A stretch of DNA of 37,358 nt from Bacteroides caecigallinarum (GCF_016901995.1 NZ_JACJLE010000042.1:1-37358), one strand, 5' to 3'. Positions 1 to 9,652 are shown, counted from the stretch's first letter. The notes: a model not told the origin generated them from the sequence alone. Numbers and translations: made by a program.

Positions 1-66
1 CATAAAAAAAGGAGTACCGCTGTACTCCAACCTTTGTTAACCTTAAAATCTAATACTATGAAAAAC
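1..66 (-). ncRNA. Putative small RNA or attenuated leader ending in an intrinsic terminator
   Basis: Read on the minus strand, a canonical Bacteroidetes promoter (see 73-102) should start a transcript near position 66. About 40 nt later comes a perfect 7-bp stem (GGAGTAC/GTACTCC, positions 11-28, CGCT-type loop) followed by seven U residues (4-10). No reading frame of useful size lies in between, so this looks like a short RNA of roughly 60-65 nt. It could also be a leader attenuator for a gene beyond the left edge. I do not recognise the family. Confidence 0.5.
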
Positions 67-72
67 ACAGTA

Positions 73-102
73 CAAAGGTACGGACTTTCTGGTAATCTGC
101 AA
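73..102 (-). promoter_or_regulatory. Bacteroidetes-type promoter for the putative small RNA
   Basis: On the minus strand TTG (102-100) is followed by exactly 19 bases and then TACCTTTG (80-73). This matches the Bacteroides -33/-7 consensus (TTTG, about 19 bases, TAnnTTTG). It points leftward, away from the SulP gene, into the short terminated transcript. Confidence 0.6.
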
Positions 103-206
103 GTATTTCGGCCAAAAATCTATGCTTTATAACATAGTTTAATAAATAAAGAAAATGCTCCACGTTTGTTAACAACATGGAGCGTTTATGTTAATTGTTA
201 AAAGCT

Positions 207-1901
207 TTATTTTCTATTGAGTTCTTCAATTTCTTTTGTAGCTACAGCCAAGGCTTCGTTTATATTGCTACAGATATTTTCTTTACCAAGGAGTTCATAG
301 AATCCTGATTTCTCAAGTGTCTTATGTACATGCTCGTTTACACCCGACAGGATGACATGTATATTCTCTTTCTGCGACATGTGGCAAAGTGTAGTAAGGT
401 TATGAATACCTGTAGAATCGATAAACGGAACCTTACGCATACGTATAATACGAATCTTAGGTCTGTCACCCAACTGCGCCATCAAATCCTCAAATTTAGT
501 TGCTATACCGAAGAAATAAGGACCGTTAATCTCATACACCTCTACACCGTCAGGAATAATAAGATGCTCTTCGTGTACTTCCATATCCGATTCCTTATTA
601 GGGTCAAGTTCGTTCTTGATAACAGAAATCTGAGTAGTTTCCATCACACGTTTCATAAACAGTACACAGGCAATGAGCAATCCCACCTCAATAGCCACTG
701 TCAAATCGAATATTACTGTAAGAAAGAATGTAATAAGAAGAACTGTAACGTCCGATTTAGGATTCTTGAGCAATCCCATAAATACTCTCCATCCGCTCAT
801 ATTATATGATACAATAACCAATACTCCGGCAAGACATGCCATAGGTATATACTGTGCAAGCGGCATTAAGAAAAGAAGTATCAGAAGAAGAACTATTGCA
901 TGTACAATTCCTGACACAGGAGACTTTCCTCCGTTATTGATATTTGTCATAGTACGGGCAATTGCTCCTGTTGCAGGAATACCTCCGAAAATAGGAGATA
1001 CCACATTGGCAATACCCTGAGCTATAAGTTCTGTATTTGAATCGTGTCTGTCACCAATCACACCATCAGCCACAGCAGCAGAAAGCAAAGATTCTATTGC
1101 TCCAAGAACTGCTATAGTTATCGCTACAGGGAAAAGATTCTGTATAGCCTCCCAATTTATCGCAGGAACAGCTGCCGAAGGAAGCTCAGCCTTAATACTG
1201 AAACGATCGCCTATAGTATCAATACATGTGATTCCTGCATACTGCTTCAGCAAATACACTCCTACAGTAACCAGAATAATGGCAACAAGCGACCCAGGCA
1301 CCTTCTTTGAGAACTTTGGAGTTATAGCTATGATAAACACACTGACTACACTTACTATGGCATTCCACCAGTTCACAGTATCAAAATGTCTGAAATAAAG
1401 CATCCATTTACCAATGAAATCTCCAGGAACCTTCTCTCCCCTGAAATCAAGGCCAAAGATGTCTGCTATCTGTGTAGTAAAGATTGTTACGGCAATACCA
1501 CTCGTAAAACCTATAATAATAGGATAGGGGATGAACTTTATGACAGTTCCCAACTTGAATACACCTAATAATATAAGCAAGACTCCCGCCATCATAGTGG
1601 CAACCATAAGTCCGCTCAATCCATATTGCTGGATAATACCGTAGATGATAACAATAAAAGCACCTGTAGGACCACCTATCTGCACCTTACTGCCACCAAG
1701 GAACGAAATGATAAATCCAGCCACAATAGCCGTAATGATACCTTTCTCAGGAGTTACACCTGAAGCAATACCAAACGCGATAGCCAACGGCAAGGCTACA
1801 ATGCCTACTATTATACCCGCCATCAAATCAGTCATGAAATCTGATTTACTGTAATTCTTGAGTGTAGAAAACAGTTTAGGATGAAACTCAACCCCTTTCA
1901 T
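207..1901 (-). CDS. SulP family anion transporter with C-terminal STAS domain
   Basis: A 564-residue inner-membrane permease of the SulP/SLC26 family, which carries sulfate, bicarbonate or related anions; the substrate cannot be read from the sequence. The first 400 or so residues hold many hydrophobic segments, including the early SulP signature region (DLMAGIIVGIVALPLAIAFG, about 25-44) and GGPTGAF (about 76-82). A cytoplasmic STAS domain follows (about 455-555) with the conserved IDSTG loop. Length is normal for the family. The gene stands alone on the minus strand. A TAnnTTTG-like box (TAATTTTG, 1945-1938) lies about 37 bases upstream, without a clear -33 box. Family assignment is secure, substrate unknown. 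Confidence 0.93.
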   Translation of the reverse strand: MKGVEFHPKLFSTLKNYSKSDFMTDLMAGIIVGIVALPLAIAFGIASGVTPEKGIITAIVAGFIISFLGGSKVQIGGPTGAFIVIIYGIIQQYGLSGLMVATMMAGVLLILLGVFKLGTVIKFIPYPIIIGFTSGIAVTIFTTQIADIFGLDFRGEKVPGDFIGKWMLYFRHFDTVNWWNAIVSVVSVFIIAITPKFSKKVPGSLVAIILVTVGVYLLKQYAGITCIDTIGDRFSIKAELPSAAVPAINWEAIQNLFPVAITIAVLGAIESLLSAAVADGVIGDRHDSNTELIAQGIANVVSPIFGGIPATGAIARTMTNINNGGKSPVSGIVHAIVLLLILLFLMPLAQYIPMACLAGVLVIVSYNMSGWRVFMGLLKNPKSDVTVLLITFFLTVIFDLTVAIEVGLLIACVLFMKRVMETTQISVIKNELDPNKESDMEVHEEHLIIPDGVEVYEINGPYFFGIATKFEDLMAQLGDRPKIRIIRMRKVPFIDSTGIHNLTTLCHMSQKENIHVILSGVNEHVHKTLEKSGFYELLGKENICSNINEALAVATKEIEELNRK

Positions 1902-2117
1902 AAAACAATCTTATTTCTATTTATAAATATTTTTTTGCAAAATTACGTATTTTCTGCCATATAACATACTTTTATAACTATATAAATTATGATTTGAGGC
2001 TAAAAGCTTAAAAGATTATAAATTAAAAATTGTAATTATTACAAATTTGAATAAATATATTACATTTGCAGTGTGGAAATAAAACAAGAAGTCTAACCCA
2101 ACAAAATAACTACAATT

Positions 2118-2696
2118 ATGGAAAAAAGCATCAAAGGAACAAGAACAGAGAAAAATTTGGCAATCTCATTTGCAGGTGAATCACAGGCTAGAATGCGTTA
2201 CACTTATTTTGCAAGTGTAGCAAAGAAAGAAGGTTACGAACAGATTTCTGCAATCTTCACTGAAACTGCAGATCAGGAAAAGGAACACGCAAAACGTATG
2301 TTCAAATGGCTTGAAGGCGGAATGGTAGAAATTACAGCTAGCTATCCAGCAGGCGTAATCGGTACAACACTTGAAAACCTGAAAGCAGCAGCTGCCGGAG
2401 AAAACGAAGAATGGTCATTGGATTACCCACGTTTTGCTGACATTGCAGACGAAGAAGGTTTCCCTGCAATCGCAAAAATGTATCGTGAAATTGCCGTAGC
2501 TGAAAAGGGACACGAAGAAAGATACAGAGCTTGCGTTAAGAATATCGAAGAAGGAAAGGTATTCAAGAAAGATGTTGAAACAGTATGGCAGTGCCGCAAC
2601 TGTGGTTATGTACACGTAGGTACAGAGGCTCCTGAAATATGTCCTGCATGCCTTCACCCACAGGCTTATTTCGAAGTTAAGAAAAACAACTATTGA
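2118..2696 (+). CDS. rbr: Rubrerythrin
   Basis: A 192-residue non-haem iron peroxidase that reduces hydrogen peroxide in the cytoplasm of anaerobes. The N-terminal four-helix ferritin-like domain (about 1-140) carries the diiron ligand glutamates, seen as an early FAGESQARMRY helix, an ExxH in TADQEKEHAKRM, and later AVAEKGHEERY. The C-terminal rubredoxin-like domain (about 155-192) has the two iron-binding pairs CRNCG and CPAC. A TACATTTG -7 box lies at 2061-2068, and a strong terminator follows at 2724-2774, so it is probably monocistronic. Length and domain order are standard. Confidence 0.95.
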   Translation: MEKSIKGTRTEKNLAISFAGESQARMRYTYFASVAKKEGYEQISAIFTETADQEKEHAKRMFKWLEGGMVEITASYPAGVIGTTLENLKAAAAGENEEWSLDYPRFADIADEEGFPAIAKMYREIAVAEKGHEERYRACVKNIEEGKVFKKDVETVWQCRNCGYVHVGTEAPEICPACLHPQAYFEVKKNNY

Positions 2697-2723
2697 TAAC
2701 AGTTCCTTATAACATATAGATAC

Positions 2724-2774
2724 ACAGGTTGCCTTGGTAAAATGTACCTACATTTGCCACAGCAACCTGTTTTA
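2724..2774 (+). terminator. Intrinsic terminator after rubrerythrin
   Basis: ACAGGTTGC (2724-2732) pairs with GCAACCTGT (2762-2770). An inner stem GTAAAATGTA/TACATTT extends the hairpin, and it ends in a T-rich tract (TTTATTTTAT). Confidence 0.75.
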
Positions 2775-2812
2775 TTTTATACTATGACATTAAAAATACC
2801 AATTTTTAGGTA

Positions 2813-4156
<1,344 letters not shown>

Positions 4157-4173
4157 CTTGCCCATAATTCAAC

Positions 4174-4232
4174 GATTATCACCTCAAAACAGCCGGATTT
4201 CGGTAAAAAATGAGGTGATAATCACTTTTTTT
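4174..4232 (+). terminator. Intrinsic terminator after enolase
   Basis: A perfect 13-bp stem, GATTATCACCTCA (4174-4186) with TGAGGTGATAATC (4211-4223), has a small CCG/CGG hairpin in its loop and is followed by a run of T (4226-4232). Confidence 0.85.
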
Positions 4233-4253
4233 GAAAAAAAATCGGTCAAAGTA

Positions 4254-4283
4254 TTGCAAGTACGGAAAATTGTTGTACCTTTG
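4254..4283 (+). promoter_or_regulatory. Promoter of tRNA-Asp
   Basis: TTG (4254-4256), a 19-base spacer and TACCTTTG (4276-4283) match the Bacteroides consensus exactly. The tRNA starts 45 bases downstream. Confidence 0.7.
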
Positions 4284-4327
4284 CACCGCAATTGAGATAT
4301 AAAACAACTCAAAAGCCGAGAATAATT

Positions 4328-4401
4328 GGTGCGTTAGTTCAGTTGGTTAGAATACATGCCTGTCACGCATGGGGTCACGGGTTCGAGTCCCGTACGCACC
4401 G
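4328..4401 (+). tRNA. tRNA-Asp (anticodon GTC)
   Basis: A 74-base cloverleaf. The acceptor stem GGTGCGT/ACGCACC is followed by discriminator G, the anticodon loop CTGTCAC carries GTC, and the T arm CGGGTTCGAGTCCCG is perfect. The CCA end is not encoded. It is the last housekeeping gene before the mobile element. Confidence 0.96.
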
Positions 4402-4437
4402 CTTACGAAAAAAGACTGAAATAAGAAAGTCGAAGAC

Positions 4438-4476
4438 AATATCCTCAAAGTCAGTAACTTTGGGGATATTTTTTTG
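4438..4476 (+). terminator. Intrinsic terminator after tRNA-Asp
   Basis: AATATCCTCAAAGT (4438-4451) pairs with ACTTTGGGGATATT (4457-4470), with one G-T pair and a 5-base loop, followed by seven T. Confidence 0.8.
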
Positions 4477-4775
4477 TTATACCACGACAGATGAATACCC
4501 CGTTGGAAGTCGAAAATTGGACAAATCGAGTAACCAAATCGTAACCAAGAAAAAAAACGGGAATTTTGGTTACGACTTCGTAGATATGTCGTTGATTTGT
4601 CGTTGTTTACGTTCAATTTTATCGACACGCCGTAACCTAAAATCCTGAGCAGAAAAAGGAAACAACCGGCACGTTTACGATTCATTTCATGAGGATACAC
4701 GACAATGACCCTCAAATGTCTGTTTCATAGCCGCCAAGTGTCCGCCTGTGGATTGCGTCAAGTGATTGTCAAACA
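4477..4775. other. Chromosome-element junction region, no gene
   Basis: About 300 bases with no credible gene. It contains two direct copies of GTAACCAA (4530-4537 and 4541-4548) and one inverted copy (TTGGTTAC, 4567-4574). These lie inside a broken inverted repeat, GAAGTCG plus AAAATT (4506-4518) against AATTTT plus CGACTTC (4562-4579). The arrangement resembles arm-type recombinase sites or the remains of an earlier integration beside the tRNA. Confidence 0.4.
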
Positions 4776-4785
4776 GTATTTTTGC
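4753..4785 (+). promoter_or_regulatory. Integrase promoter overlapping a possible attachment core
   Basis: TTG (4753-4755), 21 bases, then TATTTTTG (4777-4784) fits a Bacteroides promoter just upstream of int. The same bases extended by one on each side, GTATTTTTGC (4776-4785), match GTANNTTTGC, the sequence next to the crossover in CTnDOT attachment sites. Which role applies cannot be decided without the right end of the element. Confidence 0.45.
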
Positions 4786-4805
4786 AACAAAAAACTTAAA
4801 AGCGC

Positions 4806-6029
4806 ATGAAACGGAACACATTCAGCGTACTTTGTTACGCAAGGAAAAGGGAACAAGGAAAGGACAAGCAATATCCTATCATGGTTCGCATCACCATTGA
4901 CAGCGAACAGGTACAGTTCAACTCACAGTTAATGGTGGATAAGAAGATGTGGAAGGACGGTGGCGTAGTCGGTCGTAGTGCGACGGCGGTGTATTTGCGC
5001 ACGCAGATAGAGAAAATCAAGACCGACATTACCCGCATCTACGAAAAGGAAATCGAAAACAACCGCTACCCTTCACCGCTGAAGCTGAAGAACATCTATC
5101 TGGGCATTGAAACGAAAGCCAACACGTTGCTGACCGTGTTCAAGAAGATGAACGAGGAAAAGCGGAAGGAAGTGGGCACGTCGCTCTCACAGAACACCTA
5201 CAAGAAATACGACCTGACATACCGCCGTATGGAAGAATACATTCAGTTCAGGTTCAGGAAAGAAAAGTATAAAGACATTCCATTGACGGAAATCAACGAG
5301 GAATTTATCAACGGCTTCCGCAACTTCCTGCGTGTGGACAAGAAGGTCGGCCACAACGCCACCTCGAAGATGATGCAACTGTTCAAGAAAGCCGTTACCC
5401 GCGCAAGGAACGCCGGTCTTATCCAGTTCAACCCATTCACGCAGCCCATCACCTTCGTTCAGGTGGACAAAGGCTTTCTGACAATGGACGAACTCCAGAG
5501 CATTATGGACAAGGAGATTGAAGTGGAACGCCTGCAACGGGTGCGCGACGTCTTTGTATTTTCCTGTTGGACGGGGTTGGCGTACATAGACGTATATCTG
5601 CTCAAAGACGAACATATCCAGAAGTATCTGGACGGCAACTATTGGATTATCTCCAAGCGCCATAAGACCGGTGTGCCCATCAACGTGCGCCTGTTGGACA
5701 TTCCCCTGCGCATCCTGCAAAAGTACAAGGGTAAACAGCCCGACCACCGCGCCCTGCCCATGCCGAGCAATCAGAAGATGAACGCATATCTGAAGGAACT
5801 CGCTGATATTTGCGGAATTAGGAAGAACCTGACCTATCACCTCGCAAGACACACATTCGCCACAACCGTTACGCTAACTAACGGAGTATCAATAGAATCC
5901 GTATCAAAAATGTTGGGACATACTAATATTCGCACTACGCAAATCTACGCGAAGGTAATCAACCAGAAAAGCGGCAGCGAGATGGAAGCCCTTTCCGACA
6001 GGCTGCATGTATCCATGAACGCATTATAG
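4806..6029 (+). CDS. int: Tyrosine recombinase, integrase of the element
   Basis: A 407-residue site-specific tyrosine recombinase that should integrate and excise the element. An N-terminal arm-binding and SAM-like core-binding region occupies about 1-215, then the catalytic domain. Catalytic residues visible: H and R in YHLARHTFAT, H in MLGHTNIRTT and the nucleophile Y in QIYAKV. The first catalytic Arg position is Ala (WTGLAYIDV), the usual state in Bacteroidetes integrases; IntDOT also lacks this Arg. It sits at the left end of the element just downstream of the putative att/promoter box, and a degenerate paralogue follows 14 bases later. Confidence 0.92.
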   Translation: MKRNTFSVLCYARKREQGKDKQYPIMVRITIDSEQVQFNSQLMVDKKMWKDGGVVGRSATAVYLRTQIEKIKTDITRIYEKEIENNRYPSPLKLKNIYLGIETKANTLLTVFKKMNEEKRKEVGTSLSQNTYKKYDLTYRRMEEYIQFRFRKEKYKDIPLTEINEEFINGFRNFLRVDKKVGHNATSKMMQLFKKAVTRARNAGLIQFNPFTQPITFVQVDKGFLTMDELQSIMDKEIEVERLQRVRDVFVFSCWTGLAYIDVYLLKDEHIQKYLDGNYWIISKRHKTGVPINVRLLDIPLRILQKYKGKQPDHRALPMPSNQKMNAYLKELADICGIRKNLTYHLARHTFATTVTLTNGVSIESVSKMLGHTNIRTTQIYAKVINQKSGSEMEALSDRLHVSMNAL

Positions 6030-6043
6030 AAAGGAGGACAAAT

Positions 6044-6685
6044 ATGAGAACGATAGAAAGACAGCTTAGAGCCAGACAAACGGCGGTGAGTCTGAACGAA
6101 AAGGAATTGAGCAGACTGATGAAAGCCACGTTTGACACACCGCGTTTGGAACAGGTGCGTGACCTTTTCATCTTTTCGAGCTTTACAGGCCTGCATTACC
6201 AGAACCTGAAATCCCTCCGTAAAGAGAATTTCCACAACAAGTACGGGCAGAAGTGGATTTTCATGGTAAGGGAGCAGACCGACGCTTTCATCCACATTCC
6301 CCTGCTGCCTGTCCCACAAATGATATTGGAGAAGTACAAAGTCCGGTTTGCCGGAACGGATGAACTGTTGCCCGTCCCCAGCAACCAACGGCTGAATGTC
6401 TATCTGAAAGAGATTGCGGAACTCTGCGGCATCGAAAAGAATATGACCATGTATCTGGCTTACCATACGTTCAAGGATACGATAACGACAAAAAACGGCA
6501 TATCCACCGGTACGGTATGCCGCATGTTAGGGCGGTTCGACCTGCGCGGCCGCCATGCTTATGTTACCGACCGCATCATCAAGCGCGAAATGGACAGAGT
6601 GGCGCGTAACTGCACCCCGTTTGAAAAAATTGCGGCGCAATACATCATGACAACCAATAAATCCGTATATTGTCCCACCAAATAA
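6044..6685 (+). CDS. Degenerate tyrosine recombinase paralogue lacking catalytic residues
   Basis: A 213-residue protein that aligns with the catalytic half of the integrase next door: shared patterns include RDLFIFSSFTGL, the PVPSNQRLNVYLKEIAELCGI segment, YHTFKDT and MLGRFDLR. It lacks the N-terminal DNA-binding half. The HxxR motif has become YLAY, and the second His (MLGH in Int) is Arg (MLGRFD), while a Tyr remains (HAYVTD). It therefore cannot be a normal strand-cleaving recombinase. It may be a DNA-binding or partner subunit that modulates Int, or a decaying duplicate. The 14-base gap and same strand suggest co-transcription with int. The frame is open throughout, which favours a retained function. 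Confidence 0.8.
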   Translation: MRTIERQLRARQTAVSLNEKELSRLMKATFDTPRLEQVRDLFIFSSFTGLHYQNLKSLRKENFHNKYGQKWIFMVREQTDAFIHIPLLPVPQMILEKYKVRFAGTDELLPVPSNQRLNVYLKEIAELCGIEKNMTMYLAYHTFKDTITTKNGISTGTVCRMLGRFDLRGRHAYVTDRIIKREMDRVARNCTPFEKIAAQYIMTTNKSVYCPTK

Positions 6686-6697
6686 AACGATACCCCT

Positions 6698-7111
6698 ATG
6701 CTACACAGAGGAAATATCATCATCACCGGGCTGGAGGACATCAACCGTCACCCCACAGTCAGCGTCAAGTTGGAGAACGGCAACGTATGGCTTACTAAGC
6801 ACGAGCTTGCCCGCCTGTTCGGAGTGTTCATCCAGACGATAGACGCCAATATGCGCTCCATCTTCAAGTCGCGCATCCTGAACGAGAGCGAGGCAACCAT
6901 CACGGAGAAGCAGGATAAGCGATACGTTACCTACTATAATCTGGAGGCCGTCATTTTCCTCAGCTTCCGCATCAACACCTATTGTACGAAGCTGTTCCGC
7001 GAATGGGTGCTGAACTCCCTGTGCGAGTACAAGCGGCTGAAAGAGAAGCAGCCCGAAGTCCTTGTCGTGTTCAACGCTTCGGACAACCAGACATTCATTT
7101 CATACAATTAA
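6698..7111 (+). CDS. RhuM-like DNA-binding protein (short form)
   Basis: A 137-residue protein related to the N-terminal part of the RhuM/virulence family: VWLTKHELARLFGVFIQTIDANMRSIF looks like the helix-turn-helix, followed by a YYNLEAVIFLSFRINTYCTKLFREW segment typical of the family. Full-length RhuM proteins are over 300 residues, so this is a short form limited to the DNA-binding region. It sits 12 bases after the degenerate recombinase in the int gene row. A role as a regulator of the integration genes is inference. Confidence 0.65.
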   Translation: MLHRGNIIITGLEDINRHPTVSVKLENGNVWLTKHELARLFGVFIQTIDANMRSIFKSRILNESEATITEKQDKRYVTYYNLEAVIFLSFRINTYCTKLFREWVLNSLCEYKRLKEKQPEVLVVFNASDNQTFISYN

Positions 7112-7123
7112 GTAACAGGAAAT

Positions 7124-7444
7124 ATGGCTACAAACAAATCGCAGATAGAAAAGTGGATAACGGCGCAGAAAAAACATCGGCTGTCCGACACCCACGTACA
7201 GATGGCGCGTGAACTCGGTCTCAATCCCGATAAGTTAGGCAAGATAGACAACCATCGGCAGGAAACATGGAAAGCCCCTTTACCCCAATTCATCGAGGAC
7301 ATCTATTTCAAACACTTCAAGAAAGAACGTCCCGATGCAGTGAAGCCTTTGAAGCAAATCCTGAACGAACTGGAGGCGAAGAAGGAAGCAAAGAAAAAGG
7401 CGAAGGAGGAACGCTGCCGATTGAAGGAGAGTAACGAAGCCTGA
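7124..7444 (+). CDS. Small charged protein of the integration module, unknown function
   Basis: A 106-residue soluble protein starting MATNKSQIEKWITAQKKH. The C terminus (about 80-106) is strongly basic and alanine-rich (LEAKKEAKKKAKEERCRLK) and likely helical. No enzyme motif or membrane segment is visible. It lies 12 bases after the RhuM-like gene, on the same strand, so it is probably the last gene of the int row. I do not recognise a family with a known role. Confidence 0.65.
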   Translation: MATNKSQIEKWITAQKKHRLSDTHVQMARELGLNPDKLGKIDNHRQETWKAPLPQFIEDIYFKHFKKERPDAVKPLKQILNELEAKKEAKKKAKEERCRLKESNEA

Positions 7445-7547
7445 AAACTGAAATCCCACAAAAACGGGGCTTGTCCGTGAAATAAACCGGGCAAGGCTCG
7501 TTTTGTATCCTCCAAACCCTTATCTTTGGGCAGAAAAAGCCCCAAAG

Positions 7548-8465
7548 ATGATAGAAGACCTCCACATATCCGTCCCTCTTAGTGAAGTACCCGAAGCCCA
7601 AGTGGGCAATTACTTCACCCTCTCCGAGATGCCCGGCGAGTTCTTGATAATCCAAAAGCCCGACAACACGTTTTATTTCCTGTGCAGCCGGGAGTGCGAC
7701 ATCGTGCGGATATGCGAGTCCTTCGACTGGTACATCGTGTCGAAGGACGCTTTCAACGACCGCCTGAGCATCGGCATCGGTCTGGCTGACAAGGAAAGCA
7801 TCGACGGCGAGGTCTATCGCGTGCAGGACGAAGCCACGCTCTCCCTTTGGCGCGACATTCTCCGCTTCACCTTCGACAGCGATTTCGTGCGCCGGTTCTT
7901 CCCCTACAACACCCGTTTCAAGGGCAAGATGCGCATCGACGGCGCATTGTGCTTCTATATCCACGATTATTACCCCACGCGCTGCAAGGGCATCGCTGTG
8001 GAAGACCGTAAAACCAGCAACTTGGTTTTCCGCTTCAAGGAAGGACAGCAGGCAGCTCTCGTCGCCAAAATCTTCTCCCTTTGCATCGCCCGTATGCCTT
8101 TCTACAAGGAAAAGGCGGCCAATGCCGTACTTATCCCCATCCCGGCGGCTACCCGTGAGCGCAACGCCGCCCGTTTCGCCCGGTTTTGCAGCCTCCTTTC
8201 GCGTCGCCTGAAAATCACCGACGGCTTCCGTGCCACATGGATAAGGGAAGACCGTGAGCAGATGAAAGGCACTCACGGCCTTGACAAGCTCTCCAACCTC
8301 ATATTTCATCCCATCTATTTTCAGGGACGCGATGTTTTTCTTGTGGACGACATCGTGTCCACCGGCGAGAACTTCACGCAGATGAAACGCAGGCTGATGC
8401 AGCTTGGAGCCAATTCCGTTACCGGCCTGTTCTTGGGACGGACGGTGAAAACGGGGAAAGAATAA
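7548..8465 (+). CDS. ComF-like phosphoribosyltransferase-domain protein
   Basis: A 305-residue protein from the ATG at 7548. That start is chosen because a TATCTTTG box (7521-7528) lies just upstream, inside the alternative longer frame from 7503. The first 150 residues or so have no recognisable motif. The C-terminal part resembles type I phosphoribosyltransferases of the ComF kind: AVLIPIPAATRERNAARFARF, then the PRPP-binding loop VFLVDDIVSTGENF. In competent bacteria ComF aids DNA uptake; here a link to DNA handling during transfer is only a guess. Its 3' end (8184 onward) is partly duplicated at 11047-11246. Confidence 0.75.
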   Translation: MIEDLHISVPLSEVPEAQVGNYFTLSEMPGEFLIIQKPDNTFYFLCSRECDIVRICESFDWYIVSKDAFNDRLSIGIGLADKESIDGEVYRVQDEATLSLWRDILRFTFDSDFVRRFFPYNTRFKGKMRIDGALCFYIHDYYPTRCKGIAVEDRKTSNLVFRFKEGQQAALVAKIFSLCIARMPFYKEKAANAVLIPIPAATRERNAARFARFCSLLSRRLKITDGFRATWIREDREQMKGTHGLDKLSNLIFHPIYFQGRDVFLVDDIVSTGENFTQMKRRLMQLGANSVTGLFLGRTVKTGKE

Positions 8466-8509
8466 AAGGAACATTTCACAAAGTCGGACAACCTAAAGTT
8501 CTGAGTTGG
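8184..8509 (+). repeat. Copy 1 of the duplicated segment (3' end of the PRTase gene and following bases)
   Basis: This segment recurs at 11047-11253 with a few substitutions and one 120-base gap. The gap (8268-8387 in this copy) lies between two copies of GCAGATGAAA (8258-8267 and 8378-8387). After the stop codon the match runs through one full and one partial unit of the 22-bp repeat (8481-8502, 8503-8509) and then stops. Confidence 0.85.
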
Positions 8510-8563
8510 AGAGGATGATGGCGGATTCCGCTGATGGTATGACATTATTGACAACGTAAAACA

Positions 8564-9649
8564 ATGATAAAGATAGAATCATTCATATTGTGCCTGCTTT
8601 TCCCTATCATGGCTTATGGTAAGGGAAGCGTGAGGGATACCGTAAGGATTCAGGTTCATAAACAGATGTATGAACTTACCATGTCCGTGGACTCCGCTAA
8701 GGGCGGATGTGCCCAAAGCCCGGTTATCGTGTCCGTGAAACTTGCCAAGGGAGGGAAGCCAGCGGGAGAAAGCGTCTTTCCGTTAGCAGGCGACTGTCCT
8801 GATGAAGAAGATATAAGCATTGAAGGCTCGGACAAGGGATTTACAATCAAATGTCCGTACTGCGAAGGTTTCTACCTTTATATCGGCTATGCCCGATTTG
8901 GATATTCAGAAAGGCTGGATGATTTTGTTTTGGCGGGATACAAAGAAGAAATTATAGACAGGCTGTTTCCTGAATCGGAAAGTAAAACCGTGGAATACAA
9001 GTTCCGCCCTGAAAAGCCGCTTACTTTATGCGCTTTTTCAATCCAGGCTGTCAAGAATTTGATACATCAGAACATAGCTCAGGAATACGAAATTGCTCAA
9101 ACCCGTACCGGTTTGTATCCGGTGTTCGGTTACTCTTCCAAGAAAGGCAAATTGATGTGGATAGGATGTCCGGTCGAGTTTGTGATACATAACATAGGTA
9201 AAAACAGGCTGTCAGTGCTTGATCATTCTTCTTATTACGGCTATGCCCATGAAGTTATTTATAAGCTTGATAACAATCCTTCCAAGAGATGGAATAGCGA
9301 ACTCATTTATAGGAGTGAAAGCGACTCTATAGGAGATTATCTGGATTCTGCGGAATCCATTTCTCCCAACGAATCCAAACGCTACATTATCATGCCACGG
9401 ATTTTTGTTTATAAGAATCCGGAATTTCAGAAGCTGTTTGAGGATACGATTGCGGTCATGGCACGTTCCCATAAGGAATCCCGTTGGCCTGTTGCCCCTT
9501 CTTCGCTATCCTCTGACCAGCGGAAGTTCCTCAAGGAACTTATTTCCGGTGATTCCCTGAGAGTCCGTTTTTATTCAGATTCATTGCATCGTCATCATGC
9601 GGTAAACATTCCTCTTGATACTGACAAGAGGCTTTCCTCATTCTTCTGA
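8564..9649 (+). CDS. Unknown exported protein (cargo gene 1)
   Basis: A 361-residue protein with an N-terminal signal peptide (SFILCLLFPIMAYGKG, cleavage near residue 20), so it is probably periplasmic or surface-exposed. The mature part is hydrophilic, with a cysteine pair in CPYCEGFYLY and a further single Cys; no known domain is evident. It is the first of three closely packed genes (3-base gap, then a 4-base overlap) between the two copies of the PRTase 3' segment. Base composition is AT-richer than the ICE backbone, which suggests separate acquisition. An effector, immunity or surface role is possible; none is shown. Confidence 0.75.
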   Translation: MIKIESFILCLLFPIMAYGKGSVRDTVRIQVHKQMYELTMSVDSAKGGCAQSPVIVSVKLAKGGKPAGESVFPLAGDCPDEEDISIEGSDKGFTIKCPYCEGFYLYIGYARFGYSERLDDFVLAGYKEEIIDRLFPESESKTVEYKFRPEKPLTLCAFSIQAVKNLIHQNIAQEYEIAQTRTGLYPVFGYSSKKGKLMWIGCPVEFVIHNIGKNRLSVLDHSSYYGYAHEVIYKLDNNPSKRWNSELIYRSESDSIGDYLDSAESISPNESKRYIIMPRIFVYKNPEFQKLFEDTIAVMARSHKESRWPVAPSSLSSDQRKFLKELISGDSLRVRFYSDSLHRHHAVNIPLDTDKRLSSFF

Positions 9650-9652
9650 TAA

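Noticed and set aside
4292..4715. Frames over tRNA-Asp and its terminator
   Set aside because: They cross a firm tRNA and a terminator and have no protein-like features.
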